A DNA stretch of 64,000 bases, from the NCBI GenBank assembly GCA_045226255.1, contig JBGVCG010000029.1, positions 1 to 64,000 on the forward strand, written 5' to 3'. The position numbers and the translations under genes are program-made. Within the stretch, counting starts at the first letter, position 1. Each line of letters begins with the position of its first letter. This DNA is from UBA1181 sp045226255 (GTDB lineage Bacteria > Bacteroidota > Bacteroidia > Bacteroidales > Paludibacteraceae). The notes under the pieces were generated by a model. It saw only the letters and a list, made by a program, of their open reading frames with translations, was not told where the DNA came from and made no database searches. Of the stretch, positions 43,311 through 56,100 are shown piece by piece.

Positions 43311-43653
43311 AGATAGTTATATAATTTCTTATATAAAAATTTCTATACAGAAAAATATATTTTTAATTATATTTTTTTCTATCCTTTTATATATACACTT
43401 TTCTATGTTTTATTTTATATACTTTTCTATACTTTAAATTATATTCTTTTTGATATTGTTTTCTATATATTTGAATATACATTTATATATATATTATTGT
43501 ATATTCCATTGTATATAAAAACCTATACAGAATCATATCAAAATCACTATATAGAACACGATACAGAAGTAGATAGAAAACACTATAAAATATATTATAT
43601 GGAATCGCCCCCGAGAAATGGGGTAGGGAGGGGGCGAGACTGCCCCCTCCGGC
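43311..43653. repeat. AT-rich region with repeated TTTCTATA-like units
   Basis: No gene. Short units near TTTTCTATA or the inverse TATAGAAA recur about every 20-60 bases (43340, 43376, 43399, 43423, 43459, then inverse forms near 43522, 43547 and 43575). A G-rich motif (43624-43638) closes the stretch. The layout could be a partition or regulator-binding site, or simply curved DNA. Confidence 0.4.
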
Positions 43654-43845
43654 TCAGAGGTCCATGCCGCATCTGATCCTGTCGAGACAGATGTCGACGA
43701 AGGAGTAAAAGCGTTCCGTCTCCCTGATCGCCTCCAGCTCTTCGGCCTGTTCCCGGTGGCGGGCTTCAGCCCTCCGGGCGGAAAACATTTCTTTGATGGC
43801 TTGCCTTGTCGGTCGGCGCAAGGCGCATTTTCTGTTTTTCTTCAT
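43654..43845 (-). CDS. Small basic protein with conserved leader, 63 residues
   Basis: Unrecognised. The 63-residue product is very basic and helical (MKKNRKCALRRPTRQAIKEM, then ARRAEARHREQAEELEAIRE), so it may bind DNA. Support comes from the leader (43851-43868) 5 bases before the ATG and a TATCTTTG box on the minus strand (43879-43886). Confidence 0.65.
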   Translation of the reverse strand: MKKNRKCALRRPTRQAIKEMFSARRAEARHREQAEELEAIRETERFYSFVDICLDRIRCGMDL

Positions 43846-43850
43846 GATCT

Positions 43851-43868
43851 GAAAAATTTAATGTTGAC
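43851..43868 (-). promoter_or_regulatory. Conserved leader of the 63-residue gene
   Basis: On the minus strand GTCAACATTAAATTTTTC, a divergent copy (9 uninterrupted complementary bases to the candidate small RNA). Confidence 0.5.
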
Positions 43869-43878
43869 TTGCTTTAAA

Positions 43879-43970
43879 CAAAGATACTGAAAACCAAAAA
43901 GTTACGAAAAATTCTAAAAATCGGAAACGTGCCTGATGGCACAGTTTCCCCCTCTCCCCCTCCCTAAAAA
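43879..43970 (-). promoter_or_regulatory. Promoter with upstream G-rich motif
   Basis: The minus strand carries TATCTTTG (43879-43886), CGTAACT upstream, and the G-rich motif (43951-43970, TTTTTAGGGAGGGGGAGAGG on the minus strand) about 65 bases farther up. It is the divergent third copy of the promoter module seen at 20631 and 59731. Confidence 0.55.
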
Positions 43971-44138
43971 TGGTGTATTAGCATGTGGATGGATGATCGT
44001 AATTCAGACAGAAATTATAGAAAAACGGAATTTTAATTCCCTATTTTTTATTTATATAATTATTATATACTTATTATTATAATACTATTATTATGCTCCT
44101 TGTAAGTGTTTGTATTTCAGATAATTGCAAACATAAAT

Positions 44139-45494
44139 GAGGACAGATTTTAATAAAGTGAGGACAAAATTTAAATGAATGAGGACACTTTTTAACTGGA
44201 GCGAGGACAAAATTTAACTGGGGCGAGGACATTTTTTAATTCGAAAACCGACGATTTCGCCCGATTCTCCATCCGTCCAATCATGTATCTAAAACGTTGT
44301 AAAAAAGCGCTTTATGATACGTGCGCCAACTTTTAATAAAGTTGGCGGATTTTCCCGTGGTCCAAAGATATAGTAATTTCGGCATATCAAAGCCCCTAAA
44401 TGAGGACAAAAATTAATAGGAAATGAGGACACTTTTTCACGGCCGCCTGCGTGCTTGTCCGCCGAAAATAGGGAAAGATTTTAACAACGTAATGCGTTGA
44501 TACACAGATATATTATAATTTCCGTGGAAACATTTTAAATGCTCCATGGTCCTTTTTTGCTGAAAAATGAGGACAAATTTTAATAGAAAGTGAGGACACT
44601 TTTTCACGGCCGCCTGCGTGCTTGTCCGCCGAAAACAGGGAAAGATTTTAACAACGTAACACGTTGATATTTAGATGTTTTATAAAAACAAGGGAAACAT
44701 TTTAAATGCTCCGGAGTCCTGATTTGCTGGGGAAATGAGGACACTTTTTAATACGAAATGAGGACAAAATTTAACGGCTTCGCCGTGGTTGTCCATCTCC
44801 TTCCGTGGAAGAAATTTAACAACGTAATGCGTTGATACACAGATATATTATAATTTCCGTGGAAACATTTTAAAGGCCATTAAGGTCCGTTCCGGCTGAA
44901 AAGTGAGGACAAAAATTAATTCGTTGTGAGGACAGATTTTAATACAATCATTGAAAATGATTGGGGGTGTGGGCGGGGAGTTAGGGAGGGGGAGAGTTGG
45001 ATTTTTGATGTTATCGGAACGAAAGATCACATGCTGCCACTTCCGGATCCGGATGCCAAACATGGGCGATTATGATTTTGGATTTTTAGGGAGGGGGAGA
45101 GTAGTGGATGATGATCGTGTCGATGGAATGAAGAATGAAGTGTTGCCACTATGGAACTGATGTCAGGTTCAATTACATATTGGGAGTTTCGGGAGGGGGA
45201 GAGTTGGGAATATAGATGGTTTTCTTTCCTGGTAGTTGTCCGGATTTTTGGGCTAAAATGTATGCCATTACGATTTGTAAAGCATTGATACACAAATGTA
45301 TTTGTAAAAAACAGGGAAAGTTTTTAAATGTGTGGTTCCATGAAAAAATCCTTAAATACACAGTAAACCGTGAAAAATTAATTATCTGATACATAGATAT
45401 ATAGAAAAATTCAAAATATCCTGTTTGTATTGAAAACGTCGTTTCCTCCCTAAAAAAGAGGACAAATTTTAACAAAAGTGAGGACAAATTTTAA
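44139..45494 (+). repeat. Replication origin with 15 iterons (GAGGACAnnnTTTAA)
   Basis: Fifteen copies of a 15-bp iteron, consensus GAGGACAnnnTTTAA, all on the plus strand. Five tandem copies lie 21-22 bp apart (44139, 44160, 44181, 44203, 44225). Four pairs, each 23 bp apart, start at 44402, 44569, 44737 and 44905, a 167-168 bp period. A last pair (45458, 45480) abuts the rep promoter. Two copies end TTTCA instead of TTTAA. Between the pairs, longer units repeat, with weaker iterons near GGGAAAGATTTTAA. A perfect palindrome (CGCCAACTTT/AAAGTTGGCG) lies at 44324-44347. This is the expected binding field of the downstream Rep protein. Confidence 0.88.
44981..45203 (+). repeat. Three G-rich motifs between origin and rep
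   Basis: Three copies of the dispersed motif (TTAGGGAGGGGGAGAG or TTCGGGAGGGGGAGAG) lie at 44981-44996, 45086-45101 and 45188-45203, spaced 105 and 102 bases. This is the densest cluster on the element. The stretch 45204-45457 after them holds AT-rich remnants of the origin unit and no gene. Confidence 0.6.
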
Positions 45495-45504
45495 CGTTTA
45501 TACG

Positions 45505-45533
45505 TTTGCTATATGAATAATTTTATATATTTG
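45505..45533 (+). promoter_or_regulatory. Promoter of the rep gene
   Basis: TTTG (45505-45508), 17 bases, then TATATTTG (45526-45533), 31 bases before the ATG. The last two iterons end 10 bases upstream, so Rep binding there would repress its own gene. Confidence 0.7.
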
Positions 45534-45564
45534 CATTGTCAAAAAATATCTTATTAATCATCAA

Positions 45565-47043
45565 ATGATATCTGAAGCGTTAGAAAAAGAGATAAAGACT
45601 CTTTCCGAGTCTACCCAGTCGGCCGTTAGATTCAATATCGAATTATTGGATCTTGCGGATTATGGGAAGAACGACGGGGAAACGCTTACGTATCTATCCT
45701 ACATGTCCAAGAAATTCATCTTGGTCGACATGTACAAGGAGGATGGGGATGATCGTCCTGTTTTTGTTGCTTTCATCTATTCGTTTGACGATAAGGATTT
45801 CATTGACCAGAATAAAGGAGGATTGTTCAAATGTGTCTTCGACAAATTCAAGGAAAAGTCCTGTAAACTAAAGACGAAGACTCAGCTTGCGGAACAGTAC
45901 CGCCCTGTTGTCGACAAGGTGGGAAGGATACTCTCCGCTTATGTCAGCCGCCGGAAGGATGATGTCATCGCCGAGATGACGTTGGCGAAGCTGAAGGAGG
46001 ATAACGCCGTCGGCCTGGACGTCCTGATTCAGAAAAAACCGGATCCGCGTTCCCGTTACGCCCAGAATAACCTTCTGACGAAAGCCGGGTTCAGCAAGAA
46101 TATGACGATTGTCCAGAAGAAGCTTCTGAACTATTTCATCTTTAAGTTCCAGACGGAGTGTAAGACGGACCTGTTCGGGGAGGCCTATATCACGGTGACT
46201 ACTCAGGAGCTTGTCAGGTGTGGGTGCGGCAGCAACCAGACAGCACTGGTGAAGAGCTTGAAGGAACTGACGGAGAAAACTTCGATGTATATCCAGTACG
46301 GGGAAAGATGGAGTATATATAACATCTTCTCCTCCTTCACCGGTGACCCCAGCAAGAAAAAGATCACGGTGCGGTTCACCCCTGAGATGACGGCGTTGAT
46401 CAGCAAGATAGGTGTGGTTAAGAACTACACGCTCCTCAAATTGAACAGCATCAACTCGATTAAACGGTACTCGGCCATGCGTATGTATGAGCTTTGTTGC
46501 CAGTACAAGAACGCGGATTCGCCTGTCATATACATAACCGACGAGCAGTTGAGGAAGATTCTGAACTGCACGGAGAAATACCTCAACCCGTTCGACTTCA
46601 AGAAGAGGATCCTGAAGGATGCGGAGACGGAATTGAAGGAGTTGGCCGAAAAAGGTGAGGTGGATTTATACTTCGACTGTGTCGAGGTCGAGAAGGAAAA
46701 GAGCGATTGGCAATATAACAGAAAGAAGGTGACCAAATGGGCGTTTGTCGTGCACAAGGCTCCTTCGTTCGTGGATGGATCCGTCGAGCATGACGGTGTG
46801 AAGAGGAGGATGGAGATGGCGTACCGGGTCATCGAGGACATCTTCAACAAACGTCTTGAAAATGAATTGACGGATGATGACAGACAAGGTTATCTGGATT
46901 TCATCAAGACACTCAACGCCAGGGATGTCAGTTCGTTGGTTCAAGATTTGCAGTTGGAAGTGTTGTTTTCCGGCAACGAGGATAAGGTCGCATCAGTGGA
47001 AATCGTGTTTCGGAAGTATGGTTTCAGAGAGGTATTAAATTAG
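45565..47043 (+). CDS. repB: Rep_3-family (RepB-type) replication initiator
   Basis: The 492-residue protein fits the Rep_3 initiator superfamily: two winged-helix domains, the first around NNLLTKAGFSKNMTIVQKKL and FGEAYITVTTQELVRCGCGS (residues 165-230), the second around LKLNSINSIKRYSAMRMYEL and TDEQLRKILNCTEKYLNPFD (residues 290-350). SIKRYSAMRMYELC is the family signature. It binds the iterons just upstream and opens the origin. It is about 150 residues longer than many Bacteroides RepA/RepB proteins, with an unrecognised N-terminal domain (1-130). Confidence 0.9.
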   Translation: MISEALEKEIKTLSESTQSAVRFNIELLDLADYGKNDGETLTYLSYMSKKFILVDMYKEDGDDRPVFVAFIYSFDDKDFIDQNKGGLFKCVFDKFKEKSCKLKTKTQLAEQYRPVVDKVGRILSAYVSRRKDDVIAEMTLAKLKEDNAVGLDVLIQKKPDPRSRYAQNNLLTKAGFSKNMTIVQKKLLNYFIFKFQTECKTDLFGEAYITVTTQELVRCGCGSNQTALVKSLKELTEKTSMYIQYGERWSIYNIFSSFTGDPSKKKITVRFTPEMTALISKIGVVKNYTLLKLNSINSIKRYSAMRMYELCCQYKNADSPVIYITDEQLRKILNCTEKYLNPFDFKKRILKDAETELKELAEKGEVDLYFDCVEVEKEKSDWQYNRKKVTKWAFVVHKAPSFVDGSVEHDGVKRRMEMAYRVIEDIFNKRLENELTDDDRQGYLDFIKTLNARDVSSLVQDLQLEVLFSGNEDKVASVEIVFRKYGFREVLN

Positions 47044-47045
47044 AA

Positions 47046-47063
47046 TTTGGGATATTTCCCAAA
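47046..47063. terminator. Palindrome after rep
   Basis: TTTGGGA/TCCCAAA with a 4-base loop, 2 bases after the rep stop. A near-identical palindrome follows the acidic membrane protein at 62066-62085. It may be a weak terminator or a processing or binding site. Confidence 0.45.
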
Positions 47064-47080
47064 AAATATGTTAAAATATT

Positions 47081-47110
47081 TTGTTTGTATCCGTAAATTA
47101 GTTATATTTG
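47081..47110 (+). promoter_or_regulatory. Promoter of the giant surface protein
   Basis: TTG (47081-47083), 19 bases, then TATATTTG (47103-47110), 28 bases before the ATG. A full Bacteroidetes-type promoter. Confidence 0.65.
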
Positions 47111-47138
47111 CGGAACGGTTTGAAAAATATTAGGTCTT

Positions 47139-50100
47139 ATGGTTAAAAAATATATCTTTTTATTGGTCTGTGCCCTGATGGCTATCAGTGGGTATGGGCA
47201 GAATTTCGGAACGACTGGGATAACTCCGACATACTACGGTGAAAATTATGGAAGTGTTCCTGGAGTGGAGAGAATAACAAAAAGGTTTCATTCTGGACTT
47301 AATCGGTCGTATTTACACCTGCCAATGGATGGGGACCAAGCTAAATGCATGTACAATGGCAAATCTGTTGTGTATATGACTGAGTCTCAACTCAAACAAT
47401 ATGATTATATTCCTATTACACAAAAGAGTTTTGGTGTACAATACGAATACTCTAATTATGTCCAATGGAATAAACCAGATTTACCAAAGGAATTATACAT
47501 TGTAACTAATTTAGAATGGACTTCAATAAATCCAGAGGCAACATGGAATAATGCAATAAACTATGTTGATAAAAATGAAACACAAAATATATATGCTAAT
47601 GGTAATTATTATTGTACTTATACAGTAGGGGAAAAAGAGTTTAGTTTGAATACATATACTTTCTGGGAAAAAGTTTTGGAAAACGAGGAAGCCTTAAGGT
47701 TTTATAAAAAAAATGGATACATTGATTTGTATTTTAGAAACGTATTTTATTTTAAACATCACAGAGTGGATGAGTCAGGCAGAAATAGTAATGAATATTT
47801 TGAGGGTTATTTTCATACAGAATCAAAAAATGTTTTACAACTTAGAATTTTCAAATGTGGGGTAGGGGATTTATCTGTTAACAGCAATTATAATCCACAA
47901 TTAGAAAATAATCTATATGCAATATATGAAAATCAAAAAAGTACATTTATTAATCTAACATCGACCGCAGATGTATTTTCTTCGGAATTTTCAGGAGTAA
48001 CACATGAAATAAAGGATTATGTAAGAATAACAAATCCAATAGGATCAGGAGGTGAGGCATTTACTTCCCAACCTTCAGATGTTACTTTTTCAAATGACAT
48101 TTATGTGGATAATATTAGTACCGGAACATTCAAAAAATGCAATAACGGACGAGAATTTAACCCAGGGCAGAAGTTCGAAGTACATAGGTCTGTAAAGTAT
48201 AAAAACTCTAACTTCGTTGGTTCTGAAGAATGTGAGAGCAACAAGATAGAATTTCTGGTGCTTCCTTCTCCGACGCTGGATGGAATATATGAAGAACCGA
48301 ACATCGTGGAATGTCCAACGAATGGGCAACTTCAGGTCGGTAGTGAGGCGGAATTTTATGCAGATGAATACAAAATCTATTCGGGAAACAAATGCGATTT
48401 TGGGGAATACTCAAAATACGATTCCATATATGGAGTAAAATACAGATGGGTGTATTCAACAGATAAGACACCGGAGAAATTCCTTGAAGTAAAAGGAAAG
48501 AAAGATAAGATAAAGAGAGCCAATGAGCTTTTCACATACAATCCGGACAACACGCCTGATTTGAAAATACCTCTCTCGTCACTTGAGGAAGGAGTGACCT
48601 ACAAGTTCAGGCAGTGTGCCATATTGGAGACCTTCGAGAATGCGGAGATATATGCACCTGACGATGTATATTACACGATTAAGATAAGCAAGAAGGGTAA
48701 GGAGGATGACTTAACAGTAGAGGTAAGCCAGCCGGAGGTGTGCATGGGTGATAACTTGGAAGACGTGCAGTTCACTGCGAAATATAAAGAGGGGGAGGTT
48801 CCGTCCGATTACAATCTGGAGAAATTTTCCTTCAACTGTAAAATCATTAGTGGCGACGATGTAAAGGAGTTCACCTCGGATAATGAGGTGAATACATCAA
48901 GGAATTATCCGAACATACAAAACGATGTCCGTTTTGTGGTGAGCATGCAGGACGGATGCAGTAGTGAGGCAATCGTCAAGGAGGCGGTTGTACATGTCAA
49001 CCCACTACCAACGTTCACGGTCGATAACATCACGACAACAAGCAATAACATCAGCCTAACGACAAGCACATCCTCTGCCGGTGAGAATTATCTTGTCGTA
49101 AGAGGATACCGTGGAAGGGAATGCAAGCTGATCATCTCCGACAAGGAGAACAGCACACACAAATACTTCTATAGCGAAAAGAATGACGGATCGGATCCGA
49201 AACCCATGACGGGTGGTGTATACAAAACCAACCTCACGGATGACATGCCTCCAGTTCTTTACTTCTACAAGAAACGTACGGTTGGGACAAGCTGCATAAG
49301 CGAACCGGTCAAGGTAGAGTTCATGATGCTGGACGAGGTGGCAGGCAATAGATTCCTTGTCAGCACGATATATGTATGTCCTGGTTCAACCGTACCGGAG
49401 TTGAACGAGAACAACGCCATACCGGAGGCGGTCACGGGCCAAGCCACCGCCATGTACGAATGGCAATACAGCAATGACGGAAGCAGCTGGTACAAGATGT
49501 CAAACGTAAATGAAGCAGGCGAAAGCTTATACTTCGAGAATAAGAACTATGACGGAAGTTGGAAAAGGAAGATAAACGAGGACGAGAAGGTATATCTAAG
49601 ACGTGTGGTCACCTCCTACATGACGGACGGAACGGAACTGGGCAAGGATGTGAGCGACGCCCTGACGGTCACCACCTACTCAAAGCCGAAGCCTTCAGTG
49701 ACTGTCGACGGATTATTAAAGGCGGATCCGAAATGCTATGGAGACACCATCGAGTTATCAATGCGCCTGAACAACGACCACCTTCTGGATGAACAGACAT
49801 TGATGACCAGCAAATTCGGCGCTTCCCTATGTCTGACCAAATACTGGTACTTCCACTTTGACGGAGAAAAACACAATGTATTGAAGACATTCAAAGAGAA
49901 GGCCACAGATTGGAAAATGCCAGCCACGCAAAACTATATGATCCGGTCCGCTGTGGAGTTCTGTGGCGACACCATCTTCTCCAGCCAATCAATTGAGGTT
50001 GAAACCTATGAGAAGATAGATGTCACGCCAACCATCAGCTCATGTAGGGTGGTCGGGAATGAAATAACAGTCAAGGCGGCCAAAGACGGACATCTCTGCG

Positions 50101-53100
50101 AAATCCGCCGCGGAAGTGAGGTCTTCGCGGGTGTCGAAGGAGTGTCCACGGCTAAGATAAAGCTGACGGAGAAGAAGGAATACAAGTATGATGTGGTTGT
50201 AAAAAGTGAAGAAACGGAATGTCAAACCACGCTCCATAAGTCCATCAAGGAATCTGAAATCGAGGACCGCAAGACATCTGTGGAAATCGGTCCGAACGGA
50301 ATATCCAGCCAAACGAAGGTATGTGCAGGAGTACAGATTCCATTAAGCAGTACGGTAAACGATGAGTATTATAAATCATACTCTTGGAGCGTCAACGGGG
50401 ACATCAAGACAGGAGAGACGGGGAACACCCTGAACTTCACCTTCCCTGAGGCAGGCAAGAGCTATAAGGTAAAAAGAACCTGTTACCGTTACGAAGATAC
50501 TGAGTTATGTTATACCGTGACGGATAGCACCACCATCGAGACCGTAGGTGCGCTTGAGGTTCCGACCATCGCCTTGTCAGAAGACAGCGTCTGCAATGGC
50601 GAGGGTGTCGAAGTGACCGTCACCGCCAAGGGAGGTGGTAGTGGAACGGTCTATGATCTGGTTTTGATGCCTGGCAACCTATCCCAAGACAAAAGCGTTT
50701 CTAAGGATGGTTCCCTCGTGTTCAATGTGAACAATCTCACAGTGGATAGCACATTCTATGCCATAGTGACGGACAACACGTGTACGAACAAGAACATCTA
50801 CAAGGCGGAGAGCCAAAAAGCGAAGGTGACGGTGGAGAAGGATTTGTCAATGGTCATCAAGCCCGCCAACAATGTAATTACACCGGAGGATTTCAAGGGA
50901 GGCAAGACGACAGTCTCCGTCGTAATGGAAAATGTCAGTGGTGGGGATGTAATCACCTACTCGCTGACCAATGGTGTCACCACGACAGCATCCACCACCA
51001 TTACATACAATGGTAGCGCATTTTCCTTGTCGATAGACTCAACCATGTTTGACCCGGACCAAAAAACAGTTGATTTGAAAGTACAACGTAAGGGTGCGAA
51101 AGTTGGAAAGTGTGAGTGCAGCGCCACCTACCAATTTCGACTGAACGAGGGATTCTTGGGCACTCCGATCATCTTCAGCAATGACAAGACGGATACAATA
51201 GAAGTATGTGCCGGTCAGGAGGTGGAACTTTCAGTGAAAAATGCGAACGAGATCACATTCGGAGAAAGATCCATTTTAGAAATGGCGGATGCCCAATGGA
51301 AATGGTTTTATGGGAATAGCCCTATGGCGACAGGAAGCACCTATAAGTTCACTGTTGATGCGGGTAGGACATACTCCTACACGGTAGTGTTCAGCGGAAA
51401 GGACGAGGGTGGCAGAACCAGAAGGATCAGTAGTACGCCTTTCATCGTGAAAGGCGGTGCTGGTATGAAAGTCGGTGGTATATCCTTTGAGGGACACGAA
51501 CAGAACTACATAGAGTTCTGCAAGGGAAGCAAATCCGAGGTGGCGATGTCATGCGGATTGGATCCGGACAAAGTCGCCATGAAGTGGGAATACTCCCATA
51601 CGGCCGCGGCTGACGATTGGAAGGAAGTCCCTGCGTCATGGAACGGCAACAAGACCACTGCAGCGAAGAACATTTCGGTGGGTGTGAACAACCTTGGAAA
51701 CAAGAAGACCTACTTCCGTGTCGCTGCGGTAGATAACTGCAACACCAAGAGCCAAAGCGACAACTATCTTTCCGTCAGCTTCAAGACAGATGTAGAGAAT
51801 CCACGCATCAGCTTGGCAAGCAGTTCACTCTATTCCTCCGATCAGCCATTACCGGACAGCATCGTCTTCAACCGTTACTACTACCACGACGACCCTTATT
51901 TGTTCTTAGGGAGGGGAGAAGTGGAGAATCTGGAAGGAAAGAAACAAAAAGTCTTTTTCGGTGACGACCTCCACTTCGGAGAGAATAGTGTAAGCGTGGT
52001 GAGAAGCGAAAAGGCGAAGATTTCCGAAGAGGTTTGTATGTCGGATACAGTCGACTATACATTCACCATTTATGAGAAATTGGTAACACCTGTTTTGTTC
52101 AAAAACCCATCAGACAGTTCCTTCTGTCCGAACGATGGACAGACAAAATATCTCACATTAAATAAAATTGCAGGTGGAGATAGTGCTACCTATAAAACCA
52201 CATGGCAATATAAGTTGGCAAACAACGACAATTGGATGACGGTAAACAGTGGGAATAACTTGGATTTATTTAATGCCACGTTGGGAGTTATTAGGAAGAA
52301 TGAGATTGGAGAATACCAACAAACTATTTTCATCGAAAAGCTAATGCAGACCGTTAGTTTCCGTGCGATAGTCTCCTGCGGAGGCGGATATCCTGGTGGA
52401 TATGCCACATCGAACGAAGTGACGATGAACGTCTATGCTCCGTTGAAGGACAACGGCATAGACTACGGCACGGTGGAGATATGCTACAATTCGGCCATCG
52501 ATACGATTAAGGGCTATGCAGCCACTGGCGGTAGTGGAAAGTACACCTATACATGGGAGTGGAGTAAAGACACAGTCTTCAGTGCGATCGTGAAGGGGGA
52601 GAATAATCTCCCATACTTCGCACCGAAGAATGTAGGCGGAACCTATAACCTTAAAACTACGACCTACTTCCGACGTAAGGTGACCGATGACGTATGTATG
52701 AACACATTGTACAGCAATGTGAAGAAGGTGATTGTGAGCGATAGCTTCAATATCTATCCTGAGGATGTCGAATGTGACAAAATAGTGTCAACAGGATCAC
52801 GTGCGGAATTGACCGGTATCACGGATTTCAGTCAAAGCGGAACGCACGACATCCAATATATCTGGTGGGAGACGGAGAATAAGGAATTAGCCAGAAGCGA
52901 GGTGAGCAAATCTGTTCTGACGGAACCGCTGGATGTTCCGAACGGTGACGAAAGCTTCCTGAAAACCTACTACGTGCAATCAGTGAAGGGAGGTTGTCCA
53001 AGCGCGAACAAGATGCCTATCGACATCTATGTGTACAACCAGACGGGTGGTCATATCTACATAGAGGATCACGATCCAGAGAAGGGTAACTACTGGGTAT

Positions 53101-56100
53101 GCAGCGGCACGAATAATATTCAGATCGCTAGTGACGACTATGCGCCTAACGCTACATTCACTTGGTTCTTTTTAGGTAAGATTGCCACCCAACCCACGAT
53201 GATTAAAAGGATAGTTGATGGAGGAACATCGGTAAACGTGACAACCCCAGAGTTGCGTCTCGATACGACTAATGTGGCGCTGAGTCTGATTAATAGATCG
53301 GGAGAAAGACAGTCCGTCCGAATATATAGAAGGACATGCGTAGTGGCAGGTGGCAAAGAGAACTTCCTGTACAGTGACACCGTTACCATATATGTCGTGC
53401 CTACACTTGAGAGTGTCAGCGATGCGTTATACGGTTATGGTTTAACCAACCCTGGAGGATTGGCCGGAGACATTACGGTAAAGGGTGGCAAGAAGAATTA
53501 TTGTCTCGGGGATACTCCGAATATGATACTTGGGTATCTCGAAACTCCGGTGGACTCCTTTTGGACTAAATATAAAGATTACATAGGACCATGGTTGTAT
53601 GATAAGAGTTATCCGGGGGGATTCAAGACCTATTACGAATACCAGAAGAACAATGGGGAGTGGATCAAGGATACGGAATATGATTATTCGAATAATCAAT
53701 TCGCCGGCAGTGATCCGTACTATGTTGAAGCGGATGGACACGAAATGAGTGGTACCTACAGGGTGAGAAGGATAATGGATGATGGATGTACAACGCTTGC
53801 AAGCAACGAGCTTGTCCTGTCATTGTTCGATCAAAAACTAAATCCTGACACAGTCGAGACATACGCATTCACTCCGGAGATGACCTCATTCAGGAGAAGT
53901 GATGGCATCGTGAGCGGATATGAGGTTGGAGATTCCATCTTCTTCAGTAGCAAGGAAAGGAATGCAGATCTGATTTGGTACTCGGATCCTGAATGTACCG
54001 AAGTCCTTGCGAATGGCAGCACATTCTGCTCCATGAGATTGACAAGTGAGATCGCGGAGCAGAAAGCGGGAGAAGGAGCGTACATCTATGTGAAGGCGAG
54101 ACGCGAGGAGTGTATCGCCGAGGCGGTGGCCATTCCGTTCGAGTATGGTACGGAATCGAACGGTGGAACCATCTACATCTCGGATTCAATCATTTGCCAC
54201 AACGGCATCTACTCCGACATCATCAACGAGACACCTGCCAGCGGAACATACGTTGCTCCCGTATATGGACAGATGAAATGGACATATACCTGGCAGTATA
54301 AACGTAGTCGTGACAGCAGAACCGAATGGAGCAAAATAGAAGGGGAGACGGGAATGGGACTCTCCGCGGATGTCATTAACGAGATTTCCGCCAGCATCAT
54401 CACCGACAACACACCGTTACTTATCCGTCGTGTGGCGACGAACGATAAGGGCAGGGTCCGCTACAGTAATGTGCTTACACTGACACATTACAAGAAACTT
54501 GTTCCTGGCACAATATCCTTGAACGGAACAAAGGATAAGTTCTGCTCATATGACGCTTTGCCATACGTGAAGAAGGCTCTTCCTGCGAGCGGTGGCAAGG
54601 TCCATGGAGCATATAATGTGACATGGCAGTACAATGTCAACGGAGGAGAATGGGAAACAGCTTATGCAATCGATAGTTTGTATGTGGGATGGCTAACCGA
54701 TAGTCTTGACAGAACCGTCAATAACACCATCAACGTCAGATGCAAATATGAGGACGAGTGCGAGGAGGTGATAAGTGAACCGGTACAAGTTACCCTATAC
54801 CGCACGAACGATGTTCCAAGCATATACCAGAACAGCGACAGCTGTAATGCGGAGGAGGTGAGACTCACCGTCTATAAGGATGAGTTCGAGAAGACCTATC
54901 ATTGGTATGGTATCGCTCTTTATTTTAACGAGGATAGCACTTCATTTACGGAAGAGTTGTACTGGCACCGTACAGGGGATGATAACCTGATTAGAAGGTA
55001 TACAAGCATGGCGGTTGACTACTATGGTGCGCGAAGCGAGGATATGGAGACAGGCTGTTTCAGCGACTTCTATTATTTCTATGTGGACAGTCTTCCTAAA
55101 TTGGATCAGGCCACGCCAATCGCACCTAAAGCGATTTGCATAGACACCGATTTGGAAATCAAGGGTGGAACACTTTCAGGCGGTAACGGAGAAAAGAGCT
55201 TCCAATGGCAGACAAGTCTGACAGGCAGGGAGGATGATTACTCCGATATAGTGGATGCGACAGGGGAGGATCTTCAGCTTCAGGCTAAGTTCTTCATAAC
55301 GGCTTCCTACTTCAGAAGGATCGTGACGGACATGTGCGACGCGGACACTTCGGATGCGGTGTATGTCGGCATCCGTCCGAGTGTAGCGGTGAGTTCGGAG
55401 GATATATCATTCGATGACTTCAAATGTCCTCTTGGCATGTTCTCCTCCAAGGTGGTGGCCGAGAAGGATTCCATTGCCTTATCCGAGTACTGGACCCTTG
55501 GCAGCGACACATTCATGGTAGCGGACAAGAGCATCCAGATGGTGGGCTTCGAGGGTGATAGCATGAGCTATCCGTTCACCCACTTCGTGACGGATTCGAC
55601 CGGCTTGACCTGTCCAAGTGAGGTTATCTACGTCACGGCCCATAACAAACCAACCATCACGGAGAACACCATCACGACAGAGAACTACAAGCCTTGCAAC
55701 GAGAGTATTGTAAGGGTTAACGGAACACTTCTTGGTGGCGCATATCCGGATAAGATCAAGTACACCTGGTATGTGAACAATAAGGAACAGGTAGGTGAGT
55801 TCGGAGCGAACCTTCGCTACAATGCGAAGGATTCGATGTCGATCGTGAGGATAGCGGACAATGGCTGCCGCCAAGACACAAGTAACATCCTGCATCTGGA
55901 AGGACAGCCTGTCTTCAACTACGATTATCAACATGAGCTCTCGATGGAGGTTGTGAGCAATTCGGCCGACAGCAGTGTCGTGTTGAACATATTCGGATCC
56001 AAGATGTTCAGCGAGGGGTATTACATCGAAGGTGACGGTGAGTTGCCTGTCATCAGCTCCAATAACATCCGTTTGCCATACCAATATGACATATACAAGG

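Noticed and set aside
44139..45494. Repeat array as a possible CRISPR
   Set aside because: Repeats are 15 bp and irregularly grouped, spacers are themselves repeated, no cas genes are near, and a Rep_3 gene follows, so iterons explain it.
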